Shown here one piece after another: positions 26,091 to 36,554 of a stretch of 64,000 nucleotides of DNA. A program made the translations under genes and the position numbers. The stretch covers positions 119,999,809 to 120,063,808 of the forward strand of contig OX235264.1 in assembly GCA_944472135.2 (NCBI GenBank). Direction: 5' to 3'. Within the stretch, counting starts at the first letter, position 1. The number at the start of each line of letters is the position of its first letter. Below the pieces are notes generated by a model. The model made no database searches and was not told where the DNA came from. It saw only the letters and a program-made list of their open reading frames with translations. This DNA is from Trichobilharzia regenti. Taxonomy: Eukaryota > Platyhelminthes > Trematoda > Strigeidida > Schistosomatidae.

Positions 26091-28226
26091 TTAACAACAA
26101 AGCAAGTCATAGGTTTCACGCTTAACATTGTCTCTGTCACTTAGAACACGGGCCAAATATGGTATCGTTGAGTTCCTATACTTGGTTGTACGAGCATATA
26201 TTATTTTATACTGATTTCTGGTTCTACCTGATGAGATGCAAGGAGAGAGTTGGGAATAGAGGGGGTGTTGGGGGTCAGAGAGTATGGTTTTAGACCATTT
26301 CTCACATGTATTCAGATGCTTATCCACTAATGTTGTGACGAGCTGACTGAGTTTTACACCGCTAGTCCTACTAACTACCTTCAACATCCTTCTCAGGATG
26401 GTATAGTCCTTTTTCAGTAACCCAGGAAAGACTAACGGGGAACAGTAAAGTAGAATAGGTAGGATACGAGAGTTGACAAATTGTGAAAGCAGAGGTTGAG
26501 GGACTCCAGTTAGTCTGAGTTTCTTAATGTAGTAGGTTAGACGAAACACTTTCTTGGAAATCATTTGGATATGAGATGACCAAGTAAGGTCGGAAGATAT
26601 AACTAATCCGAGGTATTTTGCATTAGACTTTGTTTCAATTATAGTCCCCTCAATTCTACAGACATCATGAGTGCTTACTAGTGTTTGTAGATCTCGTTTA
26701 TGCCTAAAGGAGAAGTCGACAGTCTGGCATTTTGAGGGATTCAGCGTTAGGCCATTTAGTTTAGACCACTGACTGATGTCCGACAGGAAGCTATTTAATT
26801 TGAAGCAGTCTGACTGAGACTTAACGGGAAGCGAAACAGTCAGGTCATCTGCATATTTGACGAAGTTGATTTCGTCTGAGAGAGGTAAGTCATGTAAGAA
26901 GAAGGAAAAGAGAAACGGCGAGAGAACAGCACCCTGAGGAACACCAGCTTCAGTAAGCAAAGGAGAGGAAGCTACACCATTATATACCGTGTACTGCATC
27001 CTATTGGAGAAGTAAGAGTGCAGCCAGTTGATAGCCCAGGACTCAGTTTGTGTAAGGCTAAGCTTGTTTAACAAAAGGCCTCTAGGTACAGAGTCAAAAG
27101 CAGATGTGTAATCAAGGAAAGTACAACGGACATACTTGGCCCCTTTGTCTAAGGAGGATACAATGTTGTGATGAAACACAGCAGCATCCAAAGTACTTCT
27201 ACCCTGTTTGTAAGCAAACTGCTTTGGATCGTTTGAGAAGCTTAGGGAGGGAATGAGTTTTTGTAACAGTAATTTCTCCATCAGTTTCAAAAAAGGAGAG
27301 GTAATGGCAATTGGTCTAAACTTAACACTATCTCCAGAACCAGACTTGGGTACAGGGATGATTTTAATATCTTTCCACAGAGAAGGTACAACATTATTAG
27401 AAAAAGAAGTATTGAAAATGCTTGTAAGTGGGTTACTTAAAATATCAGCACATTTCTTTAAAACAATGGCAGGTATACCATCAGGGCCTAGACTCTGGGA
27501 AGGTTTAAGAGATTTCAAACATTTAAGAACATCAGAAGTATTGAAACGATGAAAGTCACTGGTCGTGTTATTAGTTAAATTGAAGGCAGAAAGGACATTT
27601 GGAGGGCGGATGAAAGATCTATTGAGAGTATTTACATCAATAGAAGAGGCAAAATTATTATGCTTACCACAACCAGTAATTTCTCTAAAAAGCTTCCATA
27701 TGTTTTCTGAGGTTTTACAAGATAGTATTGTTTGATTATAAATGTTGTTTAGTCTCTTGATTTCAGATTTAATTTGGGTGTTTATCTTCTTAAGACCAGA
27801 TTTATTCTTTGTCTTGTACAGCTTCTCTTTTTCTCTACGAAGTTTTTTGAGATGAGGGGAAGAAAAACGATCCATTCTTTTGAAAATTATCTGTTTTGGA
27901 CAGCATATATCAAGACAGAATTTAAGATAGTCAGTCAAATTGGAAATAGTATCATCCAGTTTGTGTTCGTTGAAAAGTTCCCAGTTAGTGTCATTTAGCA
28001 TACATCTTAGTTTGAGCATATTTTCTTGTGAGTAACACCTTTGCTGTGTTTTCTTGGACAGATTTGAGAAGATATTAAAGTGAGATCTGCTGTATATCTT
28101 AGGTAATATCCGAATAATACAATGATCTGAGTTCATGATAGGAGCACGTCTGCGTACTTCATATATTTCCTCATTGTTACAATTACAACACGTTTTGTTA
28201 TCTTGGTTAATTGAAAGGATGCTCAC
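26091..28226 (-). CDS. CR1/Jockey-type non-LTR retrotransposon reverse transcriptase, 5'-truncated
   Basis: 711 codons stay open. Residues 33-40 (NSDHCIIR) are the last motif of an APE-type endonuclease, so most of that domain is missing upstream. The RT follows: SLGPDGIPA (245-253), motif A FLDYTSAFD with D372, motif B GVPQGAVLSPF (428-438), motif C YADD (458-461), then the thumb and a C-terminal tail. The enzyme would copy element RNA at a nicked chromosomal target. The first codons are a GTG inside the abutting SINE and are not a natural start. The frame resembles the schistosome SR1/CR1 lineage. The intact RT motifs suggest a young insertion, but without the endonuclease it cannot move alone. 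Confidence 0.85.
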   Translation of the reverse strand: MSILSINQDNKTCCNCNNEEIYEVRRRAPIMNSDHCIIRILPKIYSRSHFNIFSNLSKKTQQRCYSQENMLKLRCMLNDTNWELFNEHKLDDTISNLTDYLKFCLDICCPKQIIFKRMDRFSSPHLKKLRREKEKLYKTKNKSGLKKINTQIKSEIKRLNNIYNQTILSCKTSENIWKLFREITGCGKHNNFASSIDVNTLNRSFIRPPNVLSAFNLTNNTTSDFHRFNTSDVLKCLKSLKPSQSLGPDGIPAIVLKKCADILSNPLTSIFNTSFSNNVVPSLWKDIKIIPVPKSGSGDSVKFRPIAITSPFLKLMEKLLLQKLIPSLSFSNDPKQFAYKQGRSTLDAAVFHHNIVSSLDKGAKYVRCTFLDYTSAFDSVPRGLLLNKLSLTQTESWAINWLHSYFSNRMQYTVYNGVASSPLLTEAGVPQGAVLSPFLFSFFLHDLPLSDEINFVKYADDLTVSLPVKSQSDCFKLNSFLSDISQWSKLNGLTLNPSKCQTVDFSFRHKRDLQTLVSTHDVCRIEGTIIETKSNAKYLGLVISSDLTWSSHIQMISKKVFRLTYYIKKLRLTGVPQPLLSQFVNSRILPILLYCSPLVFPGLLKKDYTILRRMLKVVSRTSGVKLSQLVTTLVDKHLNTCEKWSKTILSDPQHPLYSQLSPCISSGRTRNQYKIIYARTTKYRNSTIPYLARVLSDRDNVKRETYDLLCC

Positions 28227-28565
28227 TAGCGACTGGTCCTATCCAGACATTGACCTGAGGTTCTAGTGGAAAGCCCAGACTAGTAGGGTACAGTAACTCA
28301 TCGGAAAAGACACTGCCAATTGGTCGTGCTATATCATGAGTTGGCAGAAGTTAGAATTCATGGACTGGCCATTGGATCGAGTCCCAGTGGCTCAATGGTC
28401 TACGAGCTAGCTAGCCTTGTAACCAGAAGTCCCTGGGTTCGAACCCCGGTGACCGCATACCGATGAAGAGTCTCAAACTAGGACGAAACAACTGTACAGT
28501 ACTCTCATGTTGTTTCTCAGTGGTTCTTTAACTGATGTCAGCTCATGATGAAATCCTCCATCTAC
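28218..28565 (+). mobile_element. SINE, tRNA-headed with hammerhead remnant
   Basis: It starts GATGCTCACTAGCGACTGG, like the satellite unit, exactly at the 5' break of the CR1 frame. It carries A-box TGGCTCAATGG and B-box GGTTCGAACCC (near 28391 and 28436). The ribozyme region reads CCGATGAAGAGTC...GGACGAAAC, with extra bases between core and stem II and a C at core position 4, so folding is doubtful. It ends in the family tail GTCAGCTCATGATGAAATCC. Confidence 0.85.
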
Positions 28566-28599
28566 TTGAAAGGAGTTATATTCTGTGGACTGTTGAGTC

Positions 28600-28790
28600 T
28601 AATTACACTAGCTAAATCGTCAACTAGCGGAGTTCATAAACTTAAAGTTTTGGGTTCAATCCCCGACGGGATAATGGGCGTTTACCACTGAGGAATCTTA
28701 AACAAGAATGAAATAGTTGACCAGTACTCTCTGATGGTTTATAGTCGTTCTTTAATTGACATCAATCTGTGGTTTCGCTTGAAAAGGTTG
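28600..28790 (+). mobile_element. Decayed SINE fragment, 3' half
   Basis: B-box-like GGGTTCAATCCCC (28657-28669), then CTGAGGA...GAAA resembling the hammerhead core, CCAGTACTCTCTGATGG and a GACATCAATCTGTG tail. This matches the order of the satellite unit with many substitutions. The A-box side is unrecognisable. Confidence 0.55.
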
Positions 28791-29320
28791 AATAATAACT
28801 AAGAATGTTCATGGTATACGAATGAGTCAAAACGTTAAATTGGTGGAATATATCATGAATTGTTGTACAGTACAATCGAACTTCCTCAAGAAAAAATGTG
28901 TCAATATAAATAACAGCTGTTTCGTCCAATGACGAAACTCTTCATCAGTGAACAACTACTATGGCGCCATATATCAAGGCTGGCTTCTTCAGGTTATAAG
29001 ACCAACCATGCTGACCACTCAAACAATTGGGCTGGAATTTAGTGGCCTGTGAATTTTAGTACCACATCAACGCTGACCTCTTTAAATCGGATGAAACAGC
29101 TGTACAGCGCTCCACAGTTTTTACTGATGTTCGTTCATGACAAAAATCCAACTACTGAAATTAAGTTCATTTTATAAGATATCGGAAATGTGAAGCTTGG
29201 CATTTAATAAACGATTATGTAACTAGGTTAGCATGAGAAGAAGTCGATATATTCACTAGTTAATAAGAGACAATGAAATCGACTAAAGGTCAGAAACTGA
29301 ATTACCAAGGTATAGGTTAT
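28790..29320. other. Non-coding, SINE scraps only
   Basis: No frame or RNA gene that I can support. Near 29090-29150 a short piece (gatgaaacagctgtacagcg, then ACTGATGTTCGTTCATGA) looks like the 3' part of the SINE. A GTTTCGTC/GACGAAAC inverted repeat lies at about 28919-28938. Confidence 0.5.
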
Positions 29321-30450
29321 TATTACTGTCCCCTTGGGTTCCTAGTCGAACATAGGGCTTCAACTGCACGTCTCCACTTCCTTCTGTCTCCTGATATACT
29401 TTCCACCTACATCCATGTTAGACCATAGTAACTGTTTCAACTCCACTTCACACGATCTCCTCCCTGTCACCCTTGCATTGACGTACCACTCGCCGCTTCC
29501 CTTTCGGCCTGATTCCACTCGAGCAATGGCCTGACGCGCGTGATGTCACTCAGCGGCCTCCTCAGCGAGCGAGTGTCCAATCCATCTTCACTTTCTCCTG
29601 CATATCTGTTGGTTGGCGATTGGTTCCTGTTTTGTTTGCTCCCATGGTTTCTTGTTAGTGGTGATTCTTTCCGGCCCGGCCATCTGATCTTCAGTATAGA
29701 GCCAGCGAAGACAGTTGTTGATTGATAAAAGTCTGCAACAGGCTGTTGGTGGAAATATTATTTGTCACCCACCCTCCCGCTGGTCAAGTTTCTGATCCGT
29801 ATAGAACAGCTGACTGACTTGACGTGTTTGTATTGAAAATCCGACTGAATTTTGTTGTTGATGCTGAGTGACAGCGGAAGATTTCCAGATTGGTTTCAGT
29901 TGGTTGATGAATGTGTTTCTCGCCTGCCTTCCCGATTCTCGCTCGATTTGACATCCTCGTCCGTTCCGACTGCCCCTAGTTGAGACAATGCTCCCTAGAT
30001 AAGTGAATGAATGAAGTAACTAACCACTTTCAAATCCCTCCCGTTGATGTTGTTTGGCACTGGATGTTGCTGTTGTTGTTCATAACCCCCGTCTTGTCTA
30101 TGTTCACCTGGAGTCCTGTCTTCGCTGGCTGCTTCTTCGGCTAGTTTGTCGGTTTTCGCTTGTAAGTCCCTTTGATTTTGGTGTGACATCAAACATAAAT
30201 CCTCCACGCGCGAAGTCCAGTTCTTCTAGGTTCTTCATGTCGGTCCGGGATATCCCTGTCTTCTGTCTTCTCCACTGTCTGACGCATAATCCAATCCACC
30301 ATATTGTGGTGGATATAAGTGAAAGGTATATACTACAGACGCTTCTCTTAATACGTGGATCACATTCTGTCTGATAGTGATGGTCTCTTGAGATGTTCAA
30401 GGAATTCAAGCTCTCCGTCTGATATTCTGCAGGAATCATTTGTCGCATGA
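29320..30450 (-). pseudogene. RTE-like retrotransposon 3' fragment, decayed
   Basis: Minus-strand frames (29995-30207, 30104-30448) carry the RTE RT region after the catalytic loop, DLCLMSHQNQRDLQAKTDKL, across at least one frameshift. The catalytic FADD loop itself reads LDFARGG, so the aspartates are lost. Further on, frame pieces match the RTE C-terminus (a WRRS-like tract and GLQLHV-type end). The 3' end is a short TTA-repeat tail near 29320, as is usual for this group. The relatives in this window are at 30560, 32560, 34770, 40336 and 44215. Confidence 0.7.
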
Positions 30451-30559
30451 CGTTGGTTTTATTGGGTCGATAATTTCACGAATTCATTATACCCTACTAA
30501 CTGAATATTCCATCCATGTATACAGATGAACATGTCATAGCCGGACAGAATCGGTAGGG

Positions 30560-31095
30560 CATGATACACCATCATAATTCTGAAACCACTTTGGAAGTCT
30601 TCAGCACTAACCCAGCATAAACAACAAGATTCGAATCTTCAACACAAATGTTAAGTCAGTCAGTCATTTCTTCTTTATTAGTCAGAAACTTGCACTGTGT
30701 GTGTGTGTGTCACGAAAAGGATTCCCAACAGTCTACTACAGACTTTTGTCAACAGATGCCTTCTTCGCTGGCTGGATCCATACTGAAGATCAAATAGCCA
30801 GTTAGACAGAATTAACAATAAGAAACTCTGACAGTCAGCGAACTGACCAAGAACCGATTGTCCAACAAACATGAGGGCGACAATGGAGATGTATGGATTG
30901 GGTATATATATTCAGGCGGCTGTCAAATGACATTGCACACCAGAAGTAAACTCGATTGGAATCCAAATGGGAAGCAACGAGTTGGTGGTTGGTGAGAGGA
31001 TGACATGAAAGATCTTGTGTAGGAGAGGAGAAGATGAGAGATTATGGGCCCAAATGAAGAGGAAGGTAAATATATGTTGTTAACGCTCTACGTTC
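30560..31095 (+). pseudogene. RTE-like 3' fragment, plus strand
   Basis: The order of blocks follows the RTE copy at 32690-33240: tcagcactaacc, ttaagtcagtcagt, cacaaaagt-type tract, then GGCGACAATGGAGATG and GGTGAGAGGATGACATG. It is frameshifted throughout. It ends in the conserved CTACGTTCCTCTTGAAACCC tail near 31088-31110. It may form the partner of the minus-strand fragment just upstream, giving a tail-to-head inverted pair. Confidence 0.6.
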
Positions 31096-31129
31096 CTCTT
31101 GAAACCCAAGGGAATACTAGTGATATAAC

Positions 31130-31949
31130 GTGATAATTCCTATTTATTTTTTCAACATTTTGTTACTCCATCAAAGTCTGTTAAAATGGTAATAAGGAGA
31201 GACTGTTGGCTTTCATTATTCAGGTTGTTAAAAATTGACAAGAGATAACGAACAAGAAATGGAACTTCTAATGGTAGATTGTAGTGTAAAACAGAAACAA
31301 GATGGGAAGTTAAACACCTAGTGTGCTTACAGGAAACCCACAATAATCTCATCTTATGTCAGTAAAAATAGGATTGGTGGAATGTTTAAGTAATAGGGCA
31401 CAAAACCTAAGTAGTACCAAGGAAAATCTGAGATAAGAAGTGAGGCATATAAATAAGAGAAGCTTTGAAGCCCCGATAAATTAGCCAGAAAGTATGTAAG
31501 GAAATGTAAAAAATAGAATAATAATAATAACCGTAATATTAATGACGACATGCATGTTAAACTTGCTCAAGATAATGACAACACCAACAATAAGGAATCA
31601 AAAATATCAGTAGTAATTCCATATAAGAAAGGAACCTGGGAAACCATCTTACGCGGAATTCTTAAAATTCCTGGCAGAAATAAAAGTGTCTACCCACTAA
31701 CTCAGTTAGAAACAAGGTTTGTCGGTTACGGGGTTAATCCTGTGGAGCTGTTAAAACAAAACAATTGAGTTTATCTAATACCCTGGCTACAATGATTGTC
31801 AGGTCAAATACATAGATCACAGTAGTAGAACAGGGGCAGTCAGACTAGCGAAGCAGCATAAAAAGCTTGCAAAATCTAGATTATTTGATACAAATAGGAT
31901 AAAAAATCTAACACTGGCTACATGCAATTACACACAACCATACAATAGG
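31130..31949 (+). pseudogene. Penelope-like element (family A), left part, split by an RTE insertion
   Basis: The plus strand carries remnants of the RT after its catalytic loop (31265-31320: a MELLMVDCSVKQKQDGKLN-like tract), a spacer, and a GIY-YIG core VKYIDHSSRTGAVRL near 31780-31840 in which the YIG glycine is replaced. The frame is broken. It stops at ATACAATAGG (31940-31949), which is repeated at 33257-33266, where the element resumes. Confidence 0.7.
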
Positions 31950-33256
31950 AAGATACGCAAGTGAAAAGCAACAATTTCGCAGAAGAGTCATTTAACATAG
32001 GACTTCAGGTGAGCATAGAGAAAACGGAGGTAGGTTGTTATAACTGCAGGGAATTCAAGGAAGACGTTTTCACCTTGCTCTGTCTGCGCCTGAACTAATC
32101 TGCCTATCTGCTTGTCGTACCTTCCGATTTAGTCAAGCACGCAAATATCAAAAGACAATGGCTGGACTGTGACTGTGTATTGAAGTGCAACAACGACAAA
32201 GAAAGCCATGGTATTTATACATTTTACAACAATATGGACAGTTAACAGCATTTGAAATAATTTATCTTAATAACCAATAACAAAGTGCGTGAGAGATGAT
32301 AATATACCATATGTGCGAGATTGACAGTCAATAACAAAATGTGTGGGAATGATAATATACCATATATACAAGATTAACAGTCAATACCAAAATGTGTGAG
32401 AATGATAATATACCATATATACAAGATTAACAGTCAATACCAAAATGTGTGAGAATGATAATATACCATATATGCAAGATTAACAGTCAATACCAAAATA
32501 TGTGGGATCCTATCATAGGTAATCAAGATTCCTGGCCGACAGACACATTCACAGCAACAACAACAACAACAGACAACAGTCAGCATAAATGGGAGGAACC
32601 TGAAAGAAACAACCTCCTTTACATAACGACCAGGGAAGCATCGTTTCAAATACAGGCGAACAGAACAGACAAGGATCATTGGGAAAGCAAGGCAAGCTTT
32701 TATTACTCTCAAGTCTGTGTGGAGGTCATCAGCACTCAGCATAGAAATGAAGATAACATCCAGATTTTCAACTCCAATGTGAAGTCAGTCAGTTCTACTA
32801 TACGGATCAGAGACTCGCACTGTGCGTCATAAAGAGCAACTCAAACAAAAACTACAGACTTTCACTAACAGTTGTCTTCTCTCAATAATCAAGATTAGAT
32901 GGCCGGCCAAAAAAGATCAGCAACATGGATCTCTGGCAAAGAGCGAAGCAACCCAATATGAACTGATTGTGCAACAAATCTGCAGGAAGAAATGGAGACG
33001 GATTGGCCGGCCATACTCTGAGGAAACTATCAAGTGACACCACACGCCAGACCATTGCTCTAGTGGAACCCGAAAGGGAAGCGGTGAGTTGGTCGTTCAA
33101 GGGTGAGTGGAGGAGGTCATATGAAGAGGAGGTAAAAACATGTGGGCAGACTTGGAGCCAGTTGAAGACGTCAGCAGAGAACCGGACGCAATAAAGAGGT
33201 GCGTTTGGAGCCCTATGGTCCTCTAGGAATTAAAGTAAAATAATAATAAATAAATA
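31950..33256 (+). mobile_element. RTE-like retrotransposon, 5'-truncated, inserted in a PLE
   Basis: Flanked by the 10-bp direct repeat ATACAATAGG (31940-31949, 33257-33266) and ending in TAA-type simple repeats (33237-33256). The 3' half (32560-33200) encodes in broken frames the typical RTE C-terminus: KKWRRIGRP, a DTTRQTIALVEPE tract, then TWSQLKTSAENRTQ. A KTEV-type RT motif may lie near 32012-32032. The host PLE reads continuously once the insertion is removed, which supports the boundaries. The copy at 40336-41033 is its nearest relative. Confidence 0.75.
32275..32512 (+). repeat. 53-bp minisatellite, about 4.4 copies, inside the RTE copy
   Basis: The unit GATAATATACCATATATACA followed by AGATTAACAGTCAATACCAA recurs at a 53-bp step (markers at 32297, 32350, 32403, 32456). 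Copies 2 and 3 are almost identical and the outer ones differ by a few bases. It lies between the RT part and the C-terminal part of the RTE fragment, so it is a secondary expansion. Confidence 0.85.
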
Positions 33257-33625
33257 ATACAATAGGGTGGATGGAATGAGATGACAGTTTTAAAATCTAA
33301 TGTAACAGCACGGTGGGGTGGGAGAGCTTGATAACAGAAGCTTTGTTTATCGAATCAACTACTAGCACGTGTCATAGGATTGAGTGAAATCCTGTCCAGC
33401 TGGACATCTGGAAAATTCTACTCCCCCTATGACGACAAATAGGAGAGAATAAAGAAAACTATAAAATTCAAATTCCTAAGTTGTGTGATTATAATTGTTA
33501 TGATTATGAACAATGAATTGTGTTCGAAACGAAAATATCCAGTTAATAATACTGTTCTACTGACTGTGTAATACATCTAATAAACAAACTAATATGGATT
33601 TACTTACTACCACCACAGTGTCCAA
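33257..33625 (+). pseudogene. Penelope-like element (family A), right part with terminal repeat
   Basis: It continues the element cut at 31949. Blocks GATAACAGAAGCTTTGTTTA, ACGACAAATAGGAGAGAA and TAATAAACAAACTAATATGG match the terminal repeat at 1040-1330 (inverted), 2140-2335 and 51010-51250. No frame remains. Confidence 0.7.
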
Positions 33626-34580
33626 GTTTTACACACATATAAAAAATGGTTACCCCCCTTTATCCTGCTCTTCGGGTTGACCTCCTGTCCATATGCATTA
33701 TGAAGAGGGAATTCGTAATATTATAAAGTGTCTATTGAAAATTCAATCAGATTGGATAACGCATTTTGCTAACTGCCTTTAAACCAATATTAGTAGGAGT
33801 CTGCTCATCTGAGATGAACTAATCACTAGACTTGTGACTGTATTTCTCTTGCAGTACACTTTTTCACGTTAGAACGTCAATTATCCTTCCATTTAGTGTG
33901 ACAAATGGTCACTATTACCATAGAAACAAACAATTTGTCTAGGTACTAATTCTTATAAAAAATCTATTATCATAGATGTCTAAAACATCATTACGTTTCC
34001 ACCCCTCCCCTTATTGAAACCCACTACCTCAGAAAGTGAAGAAATATCTACCAAGCAAGAAACGTCATTCAACTTCAGTGCTTTCTACAGGGTTGACAGC
34101 GGATATCATTCAACATCCGAATAAAATGGTCTTGTGTAAAATGACAAAACTGTGAAGACTCAGTAAAGGCCTGTACAAAAGAAAGAGTTAAGATCTCTCA
34201 AAGGAAAACGGTATGAAAGCAGAACTACGACTTTAAGATTGCTTTCTGTGTGAGTACCGCACAAATACCCGATGCCAATTAGAACTTGATTGAGAATTTA
34301 TAATGACAAACTAGACGGGGGTTTTTGTATAATTGGATTAAGTAGTTTTAATAACCTTAATTTCCTGATTTCAATAAGGATGTTTAGTGTTGATGTATAA
34401 AGTGCTTTAAGTTTATAATTTAAGCCCTAATTGTGTGTTTACGAATTTATATGTATCTGGGGTTGTAGTTATATTGGGAGGACAGGCAGTTGGGCACACC
34501 GTCAAAACTCTAAAGATATGCAAAAAAGGGCCTAGTTATCAAGGGGACAAACACTTACAACTAATTAAAACAATTAATCC
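33626..34580. other. Non-coding, no recognisable element
   Basis: AT-rich sequence without long frames, tRNA-like signals or clear repeats that I could match to the rest of the window. Short GGTTGACAGCGG and CTAGACGGGGG stretches are unremarkable. Confidence 0.5.
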
Positions 34581-34584
34581 CTTT

Positions 34585-34769
34585 GATAAATTTCAGTAAG
34601 GCACTAAGAAGACAAATTTCGCGAGATGATGGCATCATTTCGTAGTTTCTTTATCACCACTTTACAACTAACATGGTTAACAATAATAAAATAAATCTGA
34701 CAGATATGCTAGACACCTTGAACATTAAGGAAAAGGTTATGTGTTCAATTGACATTCACCAATGTCCGC
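34585..34769 (+). pseudogene. Penelope-like element (family C), 5' part with inverted end
   Basis: 34590-34690 (GGCACTAAGAAGACAAATTT, GATGGCATCATTTCG) is inverted at 36430-36530, so these are the inverted terminal segments of one PLE. After it, MLDTLNIKEKVMCSIDI (34708-34758) is the RT segment leading to motif A, whose catalytic aspartate is present. The frame is then interrupted by an RTE fragment after AATGT. Confidence 0.65.
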
Positions 34770-35061
34770 CCAACAAATATTCAGGAGAAAGTGGAGATGG
34801 ATCGGTCACTCGCTGAGGAAACCGCTGGGTGACATCACTCGCGCGTCAGGCCATTGCTCGAGTGGAACCCCAAAGGGAAGCAGAGAGTGGGACGTCAGTG
34901 CAAGGCTGACATGGAGGAGATCGCGTGAAGAGGAGTTGAAAGAGTACGGACCAACATGGATGCAAGTGAAAAGTACAGCAGGAGACAGAAGTAAATAAAG
35001 ACGTGCAGTTGAAGTCCTATGTTCCACTAGGAACCCAAGGGAGCAATAATAATATATAATA
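34768..35061 (+). pseudogene. RTE-like 3' end inserted in PLE family C
   Basis: An open stretch of 78 codons (34762-34998) gives the RTE C-terminus: RRKWRWIGHSLRKPLGDITR, TWRRSREEELKEYGPTWMQ. It continues into the conserved GAAGTCCTATGTTCCACTAGG tail and a TAATAATA run. Flanking AATGT occurs on both sides (34763-34767 and about 35062-35067), a possible short target duplication. Only the last part of the element is present. Confidence 0.75.
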
Positions 35062-36240
35062 ATAAATGTTCCTCGTAAGCAATGAGATAAATTTACCTAT
35101 TCCTGTAACTTACATCAGAGACATCATCTTAATGCGCACAGAAAATATCACCTTCCAAGAAAAGGCATACAAACAAGTCGATTGTGTTTCGATGGGTATA
35201 CCTCTTGGGCCCCTGTTAATAAATAGTTTTATGTTAAAATTGGAGAGACAAATGCAAGGTATGCTTGGAGAATTTATGTTATATAAACGTTATGTATATG
35301 ATATCATTATTGGTAATAATAGTAAATCTACTGAAGACTTTATTACCCTATTTAATCATATTCATCCAAATATCTGGGTGACTCCCGAACTAGAATCGAA
35401 CAACAAACTCGGTTTCCTGGATAATTCTATGACTAGGAGAAATAATGGAACGATTCAACGAAATATTTTTCGTAAACAGACATGGAGTGGACAATATATT
35501 CATGGTATAAACGTTCCCTAATGAAATATTTGTTCTCAAGGGCCTGAAGAATATGCACGAGAGACACATTGATGGATGAGTTTCGACATATACATTCAGT
35601 TTTATTAGCTAATGGTTATCCGGAGAACTTTATCACTTGTCACACTAAAGTGAAACCACATCTCGAAAAGACAGCTTCTGTACCAAAGAAAGCTATCTGT
35701 CTTTATTAACCTACCATTCAAGGGCGACCAGATTATGCAGTTGACAGCTAACTCAAAGACTTCGGTCAGCCATCAAACGCACATTCTACGCCGCCTCATC
35801 TCTTTTTCTCACTTCCCGAACATTTTCGATCCCTGTGCCTACGATTGAAGGACGAAATTCTGTGAACGCTACTTCAAACTGTATCTACAAGTTCACCTGG
35901 AGTTGTAGCGGTGACACCTATATAGGTAGAACCAATAGAATGTTCCAATGTCGTCGAAAAGAACATGTTCCAAAATGGCTACTAAATCATATCGAAAATC
36001 CTAACGCGATTAATCTGAATAGAAATCCAGCATCATCCATTGCAAAACACTTATCAATGTCTGGTCACAGAATTGATATTAATGACTGTTTCACAATTAT
36101 TTCACATAACTCTAATTCAAAGATGGTGATTGAAGGTGATGGAAGCACTCTTCGGGGATTAATCACATACAGCCTAAACTGTGTGTGCAAAAGCAGCACA
36201 ATGAACTTCAGTCTTCGCCTACTATGACGAGTATACCTGA
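35062..36240 (+). pseudogene. Penelope-like element (family C), RT and GIY-YIG remnants
   Basis: 35066-35521 (151 codons) holds RT motif B as VSMGIPLGP and motif C as YVYD, so the second motif position no longer gives the usual YVDD. Next comes LGFLDNSMTRR, then frameshifted sequence. 35835-36227 carries the nuclease, CIYKFTWSCSGDTYIGRTNR, with the tyrosine, isoleucine and glycine of the YIG motif and downstream histidines. The separate frames and the changed catalytic loop mean the element is dead. Confidence 0.8.
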
Positions 36241-36257
36241 CCTATCTAAATATGATT

Positions 36258-36360
36258 CAAGTGTTGGTTTGTAGGGATTTGATTGGTTTCAGGATTTCAT
36301 CATGAGCTGACATTTCCAATGGTTCTCTAACTAATGTCAGCTCATGATGAAATCCTGAAA
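36258..36360. repeat. Inverted SINE-tail hairpin, 28-bp perfect arms
   Basis: The left arm 36287-36314 and right arm 36333-36360 are exact reverse complements, separated by 18 bp. Both are the 3' tail of the ribozyme SINE (the right one plus-oriented, preceded by GGTTCTCTAACT). The left flank GTGTTGGTTTGTAGGGATTT is the reversed end of the same tail. Confidence 0.85.
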
Positions 36361-36429
36361 CTAAATATGATTGTTCATTAGCAGAGTATGCACTTTTAGT
36401 TTTTATATAACTGAGTAATTGTCATGATT

Positions 36430-36530
36430 TTTATTTTATTATTGTTAACCGTGTTAGTTGTAAAGCGGCGAAATGATGATATCATCTCACGAAATTTGTC
36501 TTCTTAATGCCTTATTCAAACTCACAACTA
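36430..36530 (+). repeat. Inverted end of PLE family C
   Basis: Reverse complement of 34590-34695 with a few differences: TTATTATTGTTAACC, TTGTAAAGCGGCGAAATGAT, CGAAATTTGTCTTCTTA. It closes the family C element on the right. Confidence 0.7.
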
Positions 36531-36554
36531 ATGTTTTTGAGATATATTTCGTTC

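Noticed and set aside
27253..27998. Plus-strand frames of 99 and 74 codons
   Set aside because: They lie opposite the CR1 RT frame and are shadows of it.
28912..28948. Minus-strand CTGATGA...GACGAAAC as another hammerhead
   Set aside because: Eight extra bases separate the core from the possible stem II, and no stem I pairing is present across the cut site. It is a SINE scrap with chance core matches.
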